This document shows, piece by piece, positions 15,299 to 29,631 of a stretch of 64,000 bases of DNA (positions are counted from its first letter, which is position 1; each line of letters opens with the position of its first letter). Origin of the DNA: Atherix ibis (lineage: Eukaryota; Arthropoda; Insecta; Diptera; Athericidae); the NCBI GenBank assembly GCA_958298945.1, contig OY282608.1, positions 19,507,933 through 19,571,932 of the forward strand, given 5' to 3'. A program made the position numbers and the translations under genes. The notes under the pieces are model-generated. The model worked only from the letters and a program-made list of their open reading frames with translations, had not been told where the DNA came from and did not search any database.

Positions 15299-16450
15299 AA
15301 TTAAACCAACAAACGAACAAACGAACAAACCAACAAACAAACAAACCAACAAACCAACGAACCAACAAGCCAACAAACCAACAAGCCAACAAACGAACAA
15401 ACCAACAAACCAACAAGCCAACAAACCAACAAACCAACAAACGAACAAACCAACAAGCCAACAAACCAACAAACCAACAAACAAAGTAACCAACAACCCA
15501 ACAAACCAACAAACCAACAAACCAACAAACCAACAAGCCAACAAGCCAACAAACCAACAAACCAACAAACCAACAAGCCAACAAGCCAACAAACCAACAA
15601 ACCAACAAATCAACAAACCAACAAGCCAACCAGCCAACAAGCCAACAAACCAACAAGCCAACAAACCAACAAACCAACAAACTAACAAACCAACAAACCA
15701 ACAAACCAACAAACAAATAAACCAACAAACCAACAAACCAACAAACCACCAAACCAACAAACCAACAAACCAGCAAACCAACAAACCAACAAACCAACAA
15801 ACAAACAAACCAACAAACCAACAAACCAACAAACTAACAAACCAACAAACCAACAAACGAACAAAACAAGAAGCCAACAAAACAACAAACCAACAAACCA
15901 ACAAACCAACAAACCAACAAACCACCAAGGCAACAAACCAACAAACCAACAAACCAACAAACCAACAAGCCAACAAACCAAGAAACCTACAAACTGACAA
16001 ACTAACAAGCCAACAAACCAACAAACCAACAAGCCAACAAACCAAGTAACCAACAAACCTACAAGCCAACAAGCCAACAAGCCAACAAACCAATAAACCA
16101 ACAAACCAACAAGCCAACAAACCAACAAGCCAACAAATGAACAAACCAACAAACCAACAAGCCAACAAACCAACAAACCAACAAACGAACAAACCAACAA
16201 GCCAACAAACCAACAAACCAACAAATCAAGTAACCAACAAGCCAACAAACCAACAAACCAACAAACCAACAAACCAACAAGCCAACAAGCCAACAAGCCA
16301 ACAAACCAACAAACCAACAAACCAACAAGCCAACAAGCCAACAAACCAACAAACCAACAAATCAACAAACCAACAAACCAACAAGCCAACAAGCCAACAA
16401 ACTAAAAAACCAACAAACAAATAAACCAACAAACCAACAAACCAAGAAAC
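15299..16450 (+). repeat. AATTAA-marked higher-order repeat, 1,152 bp
   Basis: The boundary is set from one AATTAA landmark to the next (15,299 to 16,451), giving 144 octamers. The offset of 1,152 bp holds from about 14,620/15,772 to 15,710/16,862. It includes the variant CCTACAAACTGACAAACTAA at 14,834/15,986 and the AAATGAAC variant near 14,982/16,134. AATTAA is a very rare string in this array, so it is a good tag. Confidence 0.85.
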
Positions 16451-17706
16451 AATTAAACCAACAAACGAACAAACGAACAAACCAACAAACAAACAAACCA
16501 ACAAACCAACGAACCAACAAGCCAACAAACCAACAAGCCAACAAACGAACAAACCAACAAACCAACAAGCCAACAAACCAACAAACCAACAAACGAACAA
16601 ACCAACAAGCCAACAAACCAACAAACCAACAAACAAAGTAACCAACAACCCAACAAACCAACAAACCAACAAACCAACAAACCAACAAGCCAACAAGCCA
16701 ACAAACCAACAAACCAACAAACCAACAAGCCAACAAGCCAACAAACCAACAAACCAACAAATCAACAAACCAACAAGCCAACAAGCCAACAAGCCAACAA
16801 ACCAACAAGCCAACAAACCAACAAACCAACAAACTAACAAACCAACAAACCAACAAACCAACAAACGAACAAACCAACAAAACAAGGAGCCAACAAGGCA
16901 ACAAACCAACAAACCAACAAACCAACAAACCACCAAGCCAACAAACCAACAAACCAACAAACCAACAAACCAACAAACCAACAAGCCAACAAACCAACAA
17001 ACCTACAAACTAACAAACTAACAAGCCAACAAACCAACAAACCAACAAGCCAACAAACCAAGTAACCAACAAACCTACAAGCCAACAAGCCAACAAGCCA
17101 ACAAACCAATAAACCAACAAACCAACAAGCCAACAAACCAACAAGCCAACAAACGAACAAACCAACAAACCAACAAGCCAACAAACCAACAAACCAACAA
17201 ACAAACAAACCAACAAGCCAACAAACCAACAAACCAACAAACCAAGTAACCAACAAGCCAACAAACCAACAAACCATCAAACCAACAAACCAACAAACCA
17301 ACAAACCAACAAACCAACAAGCCAACAAGCCAACAAACCAACAAACCAACAAACCAACAAGCCAACAAGCCAACAAACCAACAAACCAAAAAACCAATAA
17401 ACCAACAAACCAACAAACCAGCAAACCAACAAACCAACAAACCAACAAACAAACAAACCAACAAACCAACAAACCAACAAACTAACAAACCAACAAACCA
17501 ACAAACCAACAAACGAACAAACCAACAAAACAAGAAGCCAACAAGGCAACAAACCAACAAACCAACAAACCAACAAACCACCAAGCCAACAAACCAACAA
17601 ACCAACAAACCAACAAACCAACAAGCCAACAAACCAACAAACCTACAAACTAACAAACTAACAAGCCAACAAACCAACAAACCAACAAGCCAACAAACCA
17701 AGAAAC
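16451..17706 (+). repeat. AATTAA-marked higher-order repeat, 1,256 bp
   Basis: This is the next unit in the same series, 157 octamers from AATTAA at 16,451 to AATTAA at 17,707. It is 104 bp (13 units) longer than its left neighbour. The following segment continues the match at an offset of 1,248-1,256 bp to about 18.5 kb. It carries the single AACAAGGAGCC variant at about 16,881. Confidence 0.82.
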
Positions 17707-18777
17707 AATTAAACCAACAAACGAACAAACGAACAAACCAACAAACAAACAAACCAACAAACCAACGAACCAACAAGCCAACAAACCAACAAGCGAACAA
17801 ACGAACAAACCAACAAACCAACAAGCCAACAAACCAACAAACCAACAAACGAACAAACCAACAAGCCAACAAACCAACAAACCAACAAACAAAGTAACCA
17901 ACAACCCAACAAACCAACAAACCAACAAACCAACAAACCAACAAGCCAACAAGCCAACAAACCAACAAACCAACAAACCAACAAGCCAACAAGCCAACAA
18001 ACCAACAAACCAACAAATCAACAAACCAACAAGCCAACAAGCCAACAAGCCAACAAACCAACAAGCCAACAAACCAACAAACCAACAAACTAACAAACCA
18101 ACAAACCAACAAACCAACAAACGAACAAACCAACAAAACAAGAAGCCAACAAGGCAACAAACCAACAAACCAACAAACCAACAAACCACCAAGCCAACAA
18201 ACCAACAAACCAACAAACCAACAAACCAACAAGCCAACAAACCAACAAACCTACAAACTAACAAACTAACAAGCCAACAAGCCAACAAACCAACAAGCCA
18301 ACAAACCAAGTAACCAACAAACCTACAAGCCAACAAGCCAACAAGCCAACAAACCAATAAACCAACAAACCAACAAGCCAACAAACCAACAAGCCAACAA
18401 ACGAACAAACCAACAAACCAACAAGCCAACAAACCAACAAACCAACAAACAAACAAACCAACAAGCCAACAAACCAACAAACCAACAAACCAAGTAACCA
18501 ACAAGCCAACAAACCAACAAACCATCAAACCAACAAACCAACAAACCAACAAACCAACAAGCCAACAAGCCAACAAACCAACAAACCAACAAACCAACAA
18601 GCCAACAAGCCAACAAACCAACAAACCAAAAAACCAACAAACCAACAAACCAACAAACCAGCAAACCAACAAACCAACAAACCAACAAACAAACAAACCA
18701 ACAAACCAACAAACCAACAAACTAACAAACCAACAAACGAACAAACCAACAAAACAAGAAGCCAACAAGGCAACAAG

Positions 18778-19597
18778 CCAATAAACCAATAAACCAACAA
18801 ACCAACAAGCCAACAAACCAACAAGCCAACAAACGAACAAACCAACAAACCAACAAGCCAACAAACCAACAAACCAACAAACGAACAAACCAACAAGCCA
18901 ACAAACCAACAAACCAACAAACCAAGTAACCAACAAGCCAACAAACCAACAAACCAACAAGCCAACAAACCAACAAACCAACAAGCCAACAAGCCGACAA
19001 ACCAACAAACGAACAAACCAACAAACCAACAAGCCAACAAGCCAACAAAACAACAATCCAACAAACCAACAAACCAACAAACTAACAAACCAACAAACCA
19101 TCAAACCAACAAACGAACAAACCAACAAAACAAGAAGCCAACAAGGCAACAAACCAATAAACCAACAAACCAACAAACCACCAAGCCAACAAACCAATAA
19201 ACCAACAAGCTAACAAGCCGACAAACCAACAAACGAACAAACCAACAAACCAACAAGCCAACAAGTCAACAAACCAACAAGCCAACAAACCAACAAATCA
19301 ACAAACTAACAAACCAACAAGCCAACAAACCAACAAACCAACAAACGAACAAACCAACAAACCAACAAGCCAACAAACCAACAAACCAACAAACTAACAA
19401 ACCAACAAACCAACAAACCAACAAACGAACAAACCAACAAAACAAGAAGCCAACAAGGCAACAAACCAACAAACCAACAAACCAACAAACCACCAAGCCA
19501 ACAAACCAACAAACCTACAAACCAACAAACCAACAAGCCAACAAGCCAACAAACCAACAAGAAAACAAACCAACAAACCAACAAACTAACAAACCAA
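18778..19597 (+). repeat. GAAAAC-marked segment, copy 1 of 5
   Basis: A block of about 820 bp starts with CCAATAAACCAATAAACC at 18,778 and ends shortly after the rare mark AACAAGAAAACAAACC (G of GAAAAC at 19,561). The same mark occurs at 21,529, 29,287, 32,799 and 38,568. The copy at 20,746-21,565 matches at an offset of exactly 1,968 bp (246 units). The five copies are dispersed among other higher-order units instead of being adjacent. Confidence 0.8.
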
Positions 19598-20745
19598 CAA
19601 GCCAACAAACCAACAAACCAACAAACAAAGTAACCAGCAACCCAACAAACCAACAAACCAACAAACCAACAAACCAACAAGTTAACAAGCCAACAAACCA
19701 ACAAACCAACAAACCAACAAGCCAACAAGCCAACAAACCAACAAACCAACAAATCAACAAACCAACAAGCCAACAAGCCAACAAGCCAACAAACCAACAA
19801 GCCAACAAACCAACAAACCAACAAACTAACAAACCAACAAACCAACAAACCAACAAACGAACAAACCAACAAAACAAGAAGCCAACAAGGCAACAAACCA
19901 ACAAACCAACAAACCAACAAACCACCAAGCCAACAAACCAACAAACCAACAAACCAACAAACCAACAAGCCAACAAACCAACAAACCTAGAAACTAACAA
20001 ACTAACAAGCCAACAAGCCAACAAACCAACAAGCCAACAAACCAAGTAACCAACAAACCTACAAGCCAACAAGCCAACAAGCCAACAAACCAATAAACCA
20101 ACAAACCAACAAGCCAACAAACCAACAAACCAACAAGCCAACAAACCAACAAACCAACAAACCAAGTAACCAACAAACCAACAAACCAACAAGCCAACAA
20201 ACCAACAAACCAACAAACAAACAAACCAACAAGCCAACAAACCAACAAACCAACAAACCAAGTAACCAACAAGCCAACAAACCAACAAACCATCAAACCA
20301 ACAAACCAACAAACCAACAAACCAACAAGCCAACAAGCCAACAAACCAACAAACCAACAAACCAACAAGCCAACAAGCCAACAAACCAACAAACCAAAAA
20401 ACCAACAAACCAACAAACCAACAAACCAACAAACCAGCAAACCAACAAACCAACAAACCAACAAACAAACAAACCAACAAACCAACAAACTAACAAACCA
20501 ACAAACCAACAAACCAACAAACGAACAAACCAACAAAACAAGAAGCCAACAAGGCAACAAACCAACAAACCAACAAACCAACAAACCACCAAGCCAACAA
20601 ACCAACAAACCAACAAACCAACAAACCAACAAGCCAACAAACCAACAAACCTACAAACTAACAAACTAACAAGCCAACAAACCAACAAACCAACAAGCCA
20701 ACAAACCAAGTAACCAACAAACCTACAAGCCAACAAGCCAACAAG

Positions 20746-21565
20746 CCAATAAACCAATAAACCAACAAACCAACAAGCCAACAAACCAACAAGCCAACAA
20801 ACGAACAAACCAACAAACTAACAAGCCAACAAACCAACAAACCAACAAACGAACAAACCAACAAGCCAACAAACCAACAAACCAACAAACCAAGTAACCA
20901 ACAAGCCAACAAACCAACAAACCAACAAGCCAACAAACCAACAAACCAACAAGCCAACAAGCCGACAAACCAACAAACGAACAAACCAACAAACCAACAA
21001 GCCAACAAGCCAACAAAACAACAAGCCAACAAACCAACAAACCAACAAACTAACAAACCAACAAACCATCAAACCAACAAACGAACAAACCAACAAAACA
21101 AGAAGCCAACAAGGCAACAAACCAATAAACCAACAAACCAACAAACCACCAAGCCAACAAACCAATAAACCAACAAGCCAACAAGCCGACAAACCAACAA
21201 ACGAACAAACCAACAAACCAACAAGCCAACAAGTCAACAAACCAACAAGCCAACAAACCAACAAATCAACAAACTAACAAACCAACAAGCCAACAAACCA
21301 ACAAACCAACAAACGAACAAACCAACAAACCAACAAGCCAACAAACCAACAAACCAACAAACTAACAAACCAACAAACCAACAAACCAACAAACGAACAA
21401 ACCAACAAAACAAGAAGCCAACAAGGCAACAAACCAACAAACCAACAAACCAACAAACCACCAAGCCAACAAACCAACAAACCTACAAACCAACAAACCA
21501 ACAAGCCAACAAGCCAACAAACCAACAAGAAAACAAACCAACAAACCAACAAACTAACAAACCAA
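20746..21565 (+). repeat. GAAAAC-marked segment, copy 2 of 5
   Basis: This copy lies 1,968 bp to the right of copy 1, with the GAAAAC mark at 21,529. The segment near 28,520-29,320 (mark at 29,287) resembles this copy more than copy 1: a long stretch from about 21,234 matches 28,992 at an offset of 7,758 bp. Confidence 0.8.
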
Positions 21566-22884
21566 CAAACCAACAAACCAACAAACGAACAAACCAACAA
21601 AACAAGAAGCCAACAAGACAACAAACCAACAAACCAACAAACCAACAAACCACCAAGCCAACAAACCAACAAACCAACAAACCAACAAACCAACAAGCCA
21701 ACAAACCAACAAACCTACAAACTAACAAACTAACAAGCCAACAAACCAACAAACCAACAAGCCAACAAACCAAGTAACCAACAAACCTACAAGCCAACAA
21801 GCCAACAAGCCAACAAACCAACAAACCAACAAACCAAGTTACCAACAAGCCAACAAACCAACAAACCAACAAACCAACAAACCAACAAGCCAACAAGCCA
21901 ACAAACCAACAAACCAACAACCCAACAAGCCAACAAGCCAACAAACCAACAAACCAACAAATCAACAAAACAACAAACCAACAAGCCAACAAGCCAACAA
22001 ACCAAAAAACCAACAAACAAATAAACTAACAAACCAACAAACCAAGAAACAAACAAACCAACAAACGAACAAACGAACAAACCAACAAACAAACAAACCA
22101 ACAAACCAACAAACCAACAAACAAATAAACCAACAAACCAACAAACCAACAAACCACCAAACCACCAAACCAACAAACCAACAAACCAGCAAACCAACAA
22201 ACCAACAAACCAACAAACAAACAAACCAACAAACCAACAAACCAACAAACCAACAAACCAACAAACCAACAAACCAACAAACCAACAAACCAACAAGCCA
22301 ACAAGCCAACAAACCAACAAACCAACAAACCAACAAACCAACAAACCAACAAACCAACAAACCAACAAGCCAACAAGCCAACAAACCAACAAACAAACAA
22401 ACCAACAAACCAACAAACCAACAAACAAATAAACCAACAAACCAACAAACCAACAAACCACCAAACCAACAAACCAACAAACCAGCAAACCAACAAACCA
22501 ACAAACCAACAAACAAACAAACCAACAAACCAACAAACCAACAAACTAACAAACCAACAAACCAACAAACCAACAAACGAACAAACCAACAAAACAAGAA
22601 GCCAACAAGGCAACAAACCAACAAACCAACAAACCAACAAACCACCAAGCCAACAAACCAACAAACCAACAAACCAACAAACCTACAAGCCAACAAACCA
22701 TCAAACCTACAAACTAACAAACTATAAAGCCAACAAACCAACAAACCAACAAGCCAACAAACCAAGTAACCAACAAACCTACAAGCCAACAAGCCAACAA
22801 GCCAACAAACCAATAAACCAACAAGCCAACAAACCAACAAACCAACAAACCAACAAGCCAACAAACCAGCAAACCAACAAACGA

Positions 22885-25800
22885 ACAAACCAACAAGCCA
22901 ACAAACCAACAAACCAACAAACCAAGTAACAAACAAGCCAACAAGCCAACAAACCAACAAACCAACAAACCAACAAACCAACAAACCAACAAGCCAACAA
23001 GCCAACAAGCCAACAAACCAACAAACCAACAAACCAACAAGCCAACAAGCCAACAAACCAACAAACCAACAAACAAACAAACCAACAAACCAACAAACCA
23101 ACAAACAAATAAACCAACAAACCAACAAACCAACAAACCACCAAACCAACAAACCAACAAACCAGCAAACCAACAAACCAACAAACCAACAAACAAACAA
23201 ACCAACAAATCAACAAATCAACAAACTAACAAACCAACAAACCAACAAACCAACAAACGAACAAACCAACAAAACAAGAAGCCAACAAGGCAACAAACCA
23301 ACAAACCAACAAACCAACAAACCACCAAGCCAACAAACCAACAAACCAACAAACCAACAAACCAACAAGCCAACAAACCAACAAACGTACAAACTAACAA
23401 ACTAACAAGCCAACAAACCAACAAACCAACAAGCCAACAAACCAAGTAACCAACAAACCTACAAGCCAACAAGCCAACAAGCCAACAAACCAATAAACCA
23501 ACAAACCGACAAGCCAATAAACCAACAAGCCAACAAACGAACAAACCAACAAACCAACAAGCCAACAAACCAACAAACCAACAAACCAAGTAACCAACAA
23601 GCCAACAAACCAACAAACCAACAAACCAACAAACCAACAAGCCAACAAGCCAACAAAACAACAAACCAACAAACCAACAAGCCAACAAGCCAACAAATAA
23701 ACAAACCAACAAATCAACAAACCAACAAACCAACAAGCAACAAGCCAACAAACCAAAAAACTAACAAACAAATAAACCAACAAACCAACAAACCAAGAAA
23801 CAAACAAACCAACAAACGAACAAACGAACAAACCAACAAACAAACAAACCAACAAACCAACAAACCAACAAACAAATAAACCAACAAACCAACAAACCAA
23901 CAAACCAACAAACCACCAAACCAACAAACCAACAAACCAGCAAACCATCAAACCAACAAACCAACAAACCAACAAACAAACAAACCAACAAACCAACAAA
24001 CCAACAAACCAACAAACCAACAAACCAACAAACCAACAAACCAACAAACCAACAAGCCAACAAACCAACAAACCAACAAACCAACAACCCAACAAACAAA
24101 TAAACCAACAAACCAACAAACCAACAACCCAACAAAGCAACAAACCAACAAACCAACAAACGAACAAACCAAAAAACCAACAAACCAACAAACCAAGAAG
24201 CCAAGAAACCAACAAACCAACAAACCAACAAACCAACAAACCAAGTAACCAACAAACCAACAAACGAACAAACCAACAAACCAACAAACCAACAAGCCAA
24301 CAAACCAACAAACCAACAAACCAACAAACCAACTAGCCACCAAGCCAACAAACCAAAAAACCAACAAACCAAAAACCAACAAACAAATAAACCAACAAAC
24401 CAAGAAACAAACAAATCAACAAACGAATAAACGAACAAACCAACAAACAAACAAACCAACAAACCAACAAACCACCAAACCAAGAAACCAACAAACCAAC
24501 AAACCAACAACCCAAAAAACCAACAAACCAATAAACCAACAAACGAACAAACCAACAAACCAACAAACCAACAAACCAACAAACCAACAAACCAACAAAC
24601 CAACAAGCCAACAAACCAACAAACCAACAAGCCAACAAGCCGACAAACCAACAAACGAACAAACCAACAAACCAACAAGCCAACAAGCCAACAAACCAAC
24701 AAGCCAACAAACCAACAAACCAACAAACCAACAAACCAACAAACGAACAAACCAACAAAACAAGAAGCCAACAAGGCAACAAACCAACAAACCAACAAAC
24801 CACCAAGCCAACAAACCAACAAACCAACAAACCAACAAACCAACAAACCAACAAACGAACAAACCAACAAAACAAGAAGCCAACAAGGCAACAAACCAAC
24901 AAACCAACAAACCACCAAGCCAACAAACCAACAAACCAACAAACCAACAAACCAACAAACCAACAAGCCAACAAACCAACAAACCTACAAACTAACAAAC
25001 TAACAAGCCAACAAACCAACAAACCAACAAACCAACAAGCCAACAAGCCAACAAACCAAAAAACCAATAAACCAACAAACCAACAAGCCAACAAACCAAC
25101 AAGCCAACAAACGAACAAACCAACAAACCAACAAGCCAACAAACCAACAAACCAACAAACGAACAAACCAACAAGCCAACAAACCAACAAACCAACAAAC
25201 CAAGTAACCAACAAGCCAACAAACCAACAAACCAACAAACCAACAAACCAACAAGCCAACAAGCCAACAAACCAACAAACCAACAAACCAACAAGCCAAC
25301 AAGCCAACAAACCAACAAACCAACAAATCAACAAACCAACAAACCAACAAGCCAACAAGCCAACAAACCAAAAAACCAACAAACAAATAAACCAACAAAC
25401 CAACAAAGCAACAAACCAACAAACCAACAAACCAACAAACCAACAAACAAACAAACCAACAAACCAACAAACCAACAAACTAACAAACCAACAAACCAAC
25501 AAACCAACAAACGAACAAACCAACAAAACAAGAAGCCAACAAAGCAACAAACCAACAAACCAACAAACCAACAAACCACCAAGGCAACAAACCAACAAAC
25601 CAACAAACCAACAAACCAACAAACCAACAAACCAACAAACCTACAAACTGACAAACTAACAAGCCAACAAACCAACAAACCAACAAGCCAACAAACCAAG
25701 TAACCAACAAACCTACAAGCCAACAAGCCAACAAGCCAACAAACCAATAAACCAACAAACCAACAAGCCAACAAACCAACAAGCCAACAAATGAACAAAC

Positions 25801-28280
25801 CAACAAACCAACAAGCCAACAAACCAACAAACCAACAAACGAACAAACCAACAAGCCAACAAACCAACAAACCAACAAACCAAGTAACCAACAAGCCAAC
25901 AAACCAACAAACCAACAAACCAACAAACCAACAAGCCAACAAGCCAACAAGCCAACAAACCAACAAACCAACAAACCAACAAGCCAACAAGCCAACAAAC
26001 CAACAAACCAACAAATCAACAAACCAACAAACCAACAAGCCAACAAGCCAACAAACCAAAAAACCAACAAACAAATAAACCAACAAACCAACAAACCAAG
26101 AAACAATTAAACCAACAAACGAACAAACGAACAAACCAACAAACAAACAAACCAACAAACCAACGAACCAACAAGCCAACAAACCAACAAGCCAACAAAC
26201 GAACAAACCAACAAACCAACAAGCCAACAAACCAACAAACCAACAAACGAACAAACCAACAAGCCAACAAACCAACAAACCAACAAACAAAGTAACCAAC
26301 AACCCAACAAACCAACAAACCAACAAACCAACAAACCAACAAGCCAACAAGCCAACAAACCAACAAACCAACAAACCAACAAGCCAACAAGCCAACAAAC
26401 CAACAAACCAACAAATCAACAAACCAACAAACCAACAAACTAACAAACCAACAAACCAACAAACCCACAAACGAACAAACCAACAAAACAAGAAGCCAAC
26501 AAGGCAACAAACCAACAAACCAACAAACCAACAAACCACCAAGCCAACAAACCAACAAACCAACAAACCAACAAACCAACAAGCCAACAAACCAACAAAC
26601 CTACAAACTAACAAACTAACAAGCCAACAAACCAACAAACCAACAAGCCAACAAACCAAGTAACCAACAAACCTACAAGCCAACAAGCCAACAAGCCAAC
26701 AAACCAATAAACCAACAAACTAACAAGCCAACAAACCAACAAGCCAACAAACGAACAAACCAACAAACCAACAAGCCAACAAACCAACAAACCAACAAAC
26801 AAACAAACCAACAAGCCAACAAACCAACAAACCAACAAACCAAGTAACCAACAAGCCAACAAACCAACAAACCATCAAACCAACAAACCAACAAACCAAC
26901 AAACCAACAAGCCAACAAGCCAACAAACCAACAAACCAACAAACCAACAAACCAACAAGCCAACAAGCCAACAAACCAACAAACCAAAAAACCAACAAAC
27001 CAACAAACCAACAAACCAGCAAACCAACAAACCAACAAACCAACAAACAAACAAACCAACAAACCAACAAACCAACAAACTAACAAACCAACAAACCAAC
27101 AAACCAACAAACGAACAAACCAACAAAACAAGAAGCCAACAAGGCAACAAACCAACAAACCAACAAACCAACAAACCACCAAGCCAACAAACCAACAAAC
27201 CAACAAACCAACAAACCAACAAGCCAACAAACCAACAAACCTACAAACTAACAAACTAACAAGCCAACAAACCAACAAACCAACAAGCCAACAAACCAAG
27301 AAACAATTAAACCAACAAACGAACAAACGAACAAACCAACAAACAAACAAACCAACAAACCAACGAACCAACAAGCCAACAAACCAACAAGCCAACAAAC
27401 GAACAAACCAACAAACCAACAAGCCAACAAACCAACAAACCAACAAACGAACAAACCAACAAGCCAACAAACCAACAAACCAACAAACAAAGTAACCAAC
27501 AACCCAACAAACCAACAAACCAACAAACCAACAAACCAACAAGCCAACAAGCCAACAAACCAACAAACCAACAAACCAACAAGCCAACAAGCCAACAAAC
27601 CAACAAACCAACAAATCAACAAACCAACAAGCCAACAAGCCAACAAGCCAACAAACCAACAAGCCAACAAACCAACAAACCAACAAACTAACAAACCAAC
27701 AAACCAACAAACCAACAAACGAACAAACCAACAAAACAAGAAGCCAACAAGGCAACAAACCAACAAACCAACAAACCAACAAACCACCAAGCCAACAAAC
27801 CAACAAACCTACAAACTAACAAACTAACAAGCCAACAAGCCAACAAACCAACAAGCCAACAAACCAAGTAACCAACAAACCTACAAGCCAACAAGCCAAC
27901 AAGCCAACAAACCAATAAACCAACAAACCAACAAGCCAACAAACCAACAAGCCAACAAACGAACAAACCAACAAACCAACAAGCCAACAAACCAACAAAC
28001 CAACAAACAAACAAACCAACAAGCCAACAAACCAACAAACCAACAAACCAAGTAACCAACAAGCCAACAAACCAACAAACCATCAAACCAACAAACCAAC
28101 AAACCAACAAACCAACAAGCCAACAAGCCAACAAACCAACAAACCAACAAACCAACAAGCCAACAAGCCAACAAACCAACAAACCAAAAAACCAACAAAC
28201 CAACAAACCAACAAACCAGCAAACCAACAAACCAACAAACCAACAAACAAACAAACCAACAAACCAACAAACCAACAAAC
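22885..28280 (+). repeat. Segmental duplication inside the satellite, right copy (about 5.4 kb)
   Basis: This is the partner of about 11,640-18,720. It shares rare marks: CCGACAAGCCAATAAACC at 23,506, the 7-bp CAACAAG at 23,738, the 7-bp CCAAAAA at 24,369 and AAATGAAC near 25,788. It is shorter by about 1.7 kb, because it carries two AATTAA-marked higher-order units where the left copy carries three and lacks a further 416 bp. It starts soon after the first ACTATAAAG landmark (22,722). Confidence 0.82.
26105..27304 (+). repeat. AATTAA-marked higher-order repeat, 1,200 bp, in right duplication
   Basis: Only two AATTAA landmarks (26,105 and 27,305) occur in the right copy of the segmental duplication. 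They are 1,200 bp or 150 octamers apart. The first corresponds to 15,299 and the second to 17,707 of the left copy, so one unit of the triple is missing here or was gained on the left. The flanking sequence matches the left copy closely. Confidence 0.82.
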
Positions 28281-28519
28281 TAACAAACCAACAAACCAAC
28301 AAACCAACAAACGAACAAACCAACAAAACAAGAAGCCAACAAGGCAACAAACCAACAAACCAACAAACCACCAAGCCAACAAACCAACAAACCAACAAAC
28401 CAACAAACCAACAAGCCAACAAACCAACAAACCTACAAACTAACAAGCCAACAAACCACCAAACCAACAAGCCAACAAACCAAGTAACCAACAAACCTAC
28501 AAGCCAACAAGCCAACAAG

Positions 28520-29323
28520 CCAATAAACCAATAAACCAACAAACCAACAAGCCAACAAACCAACAAGCCAACAAACGAACAAACCAACAAACCAACAAGC
28601 CAACAAACCAACAAACCAACAATCGAACAAACCAACAAGCCAACAAACCAACAAACCAACAAACCAAGTAACCAACAAGCCAACAAACCAACAAACCAAC
28701 AAGCCAACAAACCAACAAACCAACAAGCCAACAAGCCGACAAACCAACAAACGAACAAACCAACAAACCAACAAGCCAACAAGCCAACAAAACAACAAGC
28801 CAACAAACCAACAAACCAACAAACTAACAAACCAACAAACCATCAAACCAACAAACGAACAAACCAACAAGGCAACAAACCAATAAACCAACAAACCAAC
28901 AAACCACCAAGCCAACAAACAAATAAACCAATAAGCCAACAAGCCGACAAACCAACAAACGAACAAACCAACAAACCAACAAGCCAACAAGTCAACAAAC
29001 CAACAAGCCAACAAACCAACAAATCAAGAAACTAACAAACCAACAAGCCAACAAACCAACAAACCAACAAACGAACAAACCAACAAACCAACAAGCCAAC
29101 AAACCAACAAACCAACAAACTAACAAACCAACAAACCAACAAACCAACAAACGAACAAACCAACAAAACAAGAAGCCAACAAGGCAACAAACCAACAAAC
29201 CAACAAACCAACAAACCACCAAGCCAACAAACCAACAAACCTACAAACCAACAAACCAACAAGCCAACAAGCCAACAAACCAACAAGAAAACAAACCAAC
29301 AAACCAACAAACTAACAAACCAA
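28520..29323 (+). repeat. GAAAAC-marked segment, copy 3 of 5
   Basis: It starts at CCAATAAACCAATAAACC (28,520) and carries the GAAAAC mark at 29,287. It has an internal loss relative to copies 1 and 2: the GAAGCC core that follows CCATCAAACCAACAAACG is missing near 28,860. Confidence 0.75.
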
Positions 29324-29631
29324 CAAACCAACAAACCAACAAACGAACAAACCAACAAAACAAGAAGCCAACAAGACAACAAACCAACAAACCAACAAAC
29401 CAACAAACCACCAAGCCAACAAACCAACAAACCAACAAACCAACAAACCAACAAGCCAACAAACCAAAAAACCTACAAACTAACAAACTAACAAGCCAAC
29501 AAACCAACAAACCAACAAGCCAAAAAACCAAGTAACCAACAAACCTACAAGCCAACAAGCCAACAAGCCAACAAACCAACAAACCAACAAACCAACAAAC
29601 CAAGTTACCAACAAGCCAACAAACCAAAAAA

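Larger units (their letters stand above)
11640..18720 (+). repeat. Segmental duplication inside the satellite, left copy (about 7.1 kb)
   Basis: This segment is collinear with about 22,885-28,280. The offset is 11,245 bp at 11,981/23,226, 12,261/23,506 and the 7-bp unit CAACAAG at 12,493/23,738. It is 11,238 at the 7-bp unit CCAAAAA (13,131/24,369), 11,222 at 13,770/24,992, 10,806 at 14,907/25,713, 9,598 at 17,707/27,305 and 9,558 at 18,258/27,816. The steps show a 416-bp (52-unit) difference between 14.1 and 14.7 kb and a roughly 1,208-bp difference that equals one higher-order unit. The 7-bp unit CCACAAA at 13,068 is private to this copy. The left edge is uncertain because similarity fades gradually. 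Confidence 0.82.

Noticed and set aside
15295..15306. AACAATTAAACC as a replication origin or regulatory site
   Set aside because: It is a single-unit variant spread by duplication to five places. Its use as a landmark is sound, but function is unsupported.
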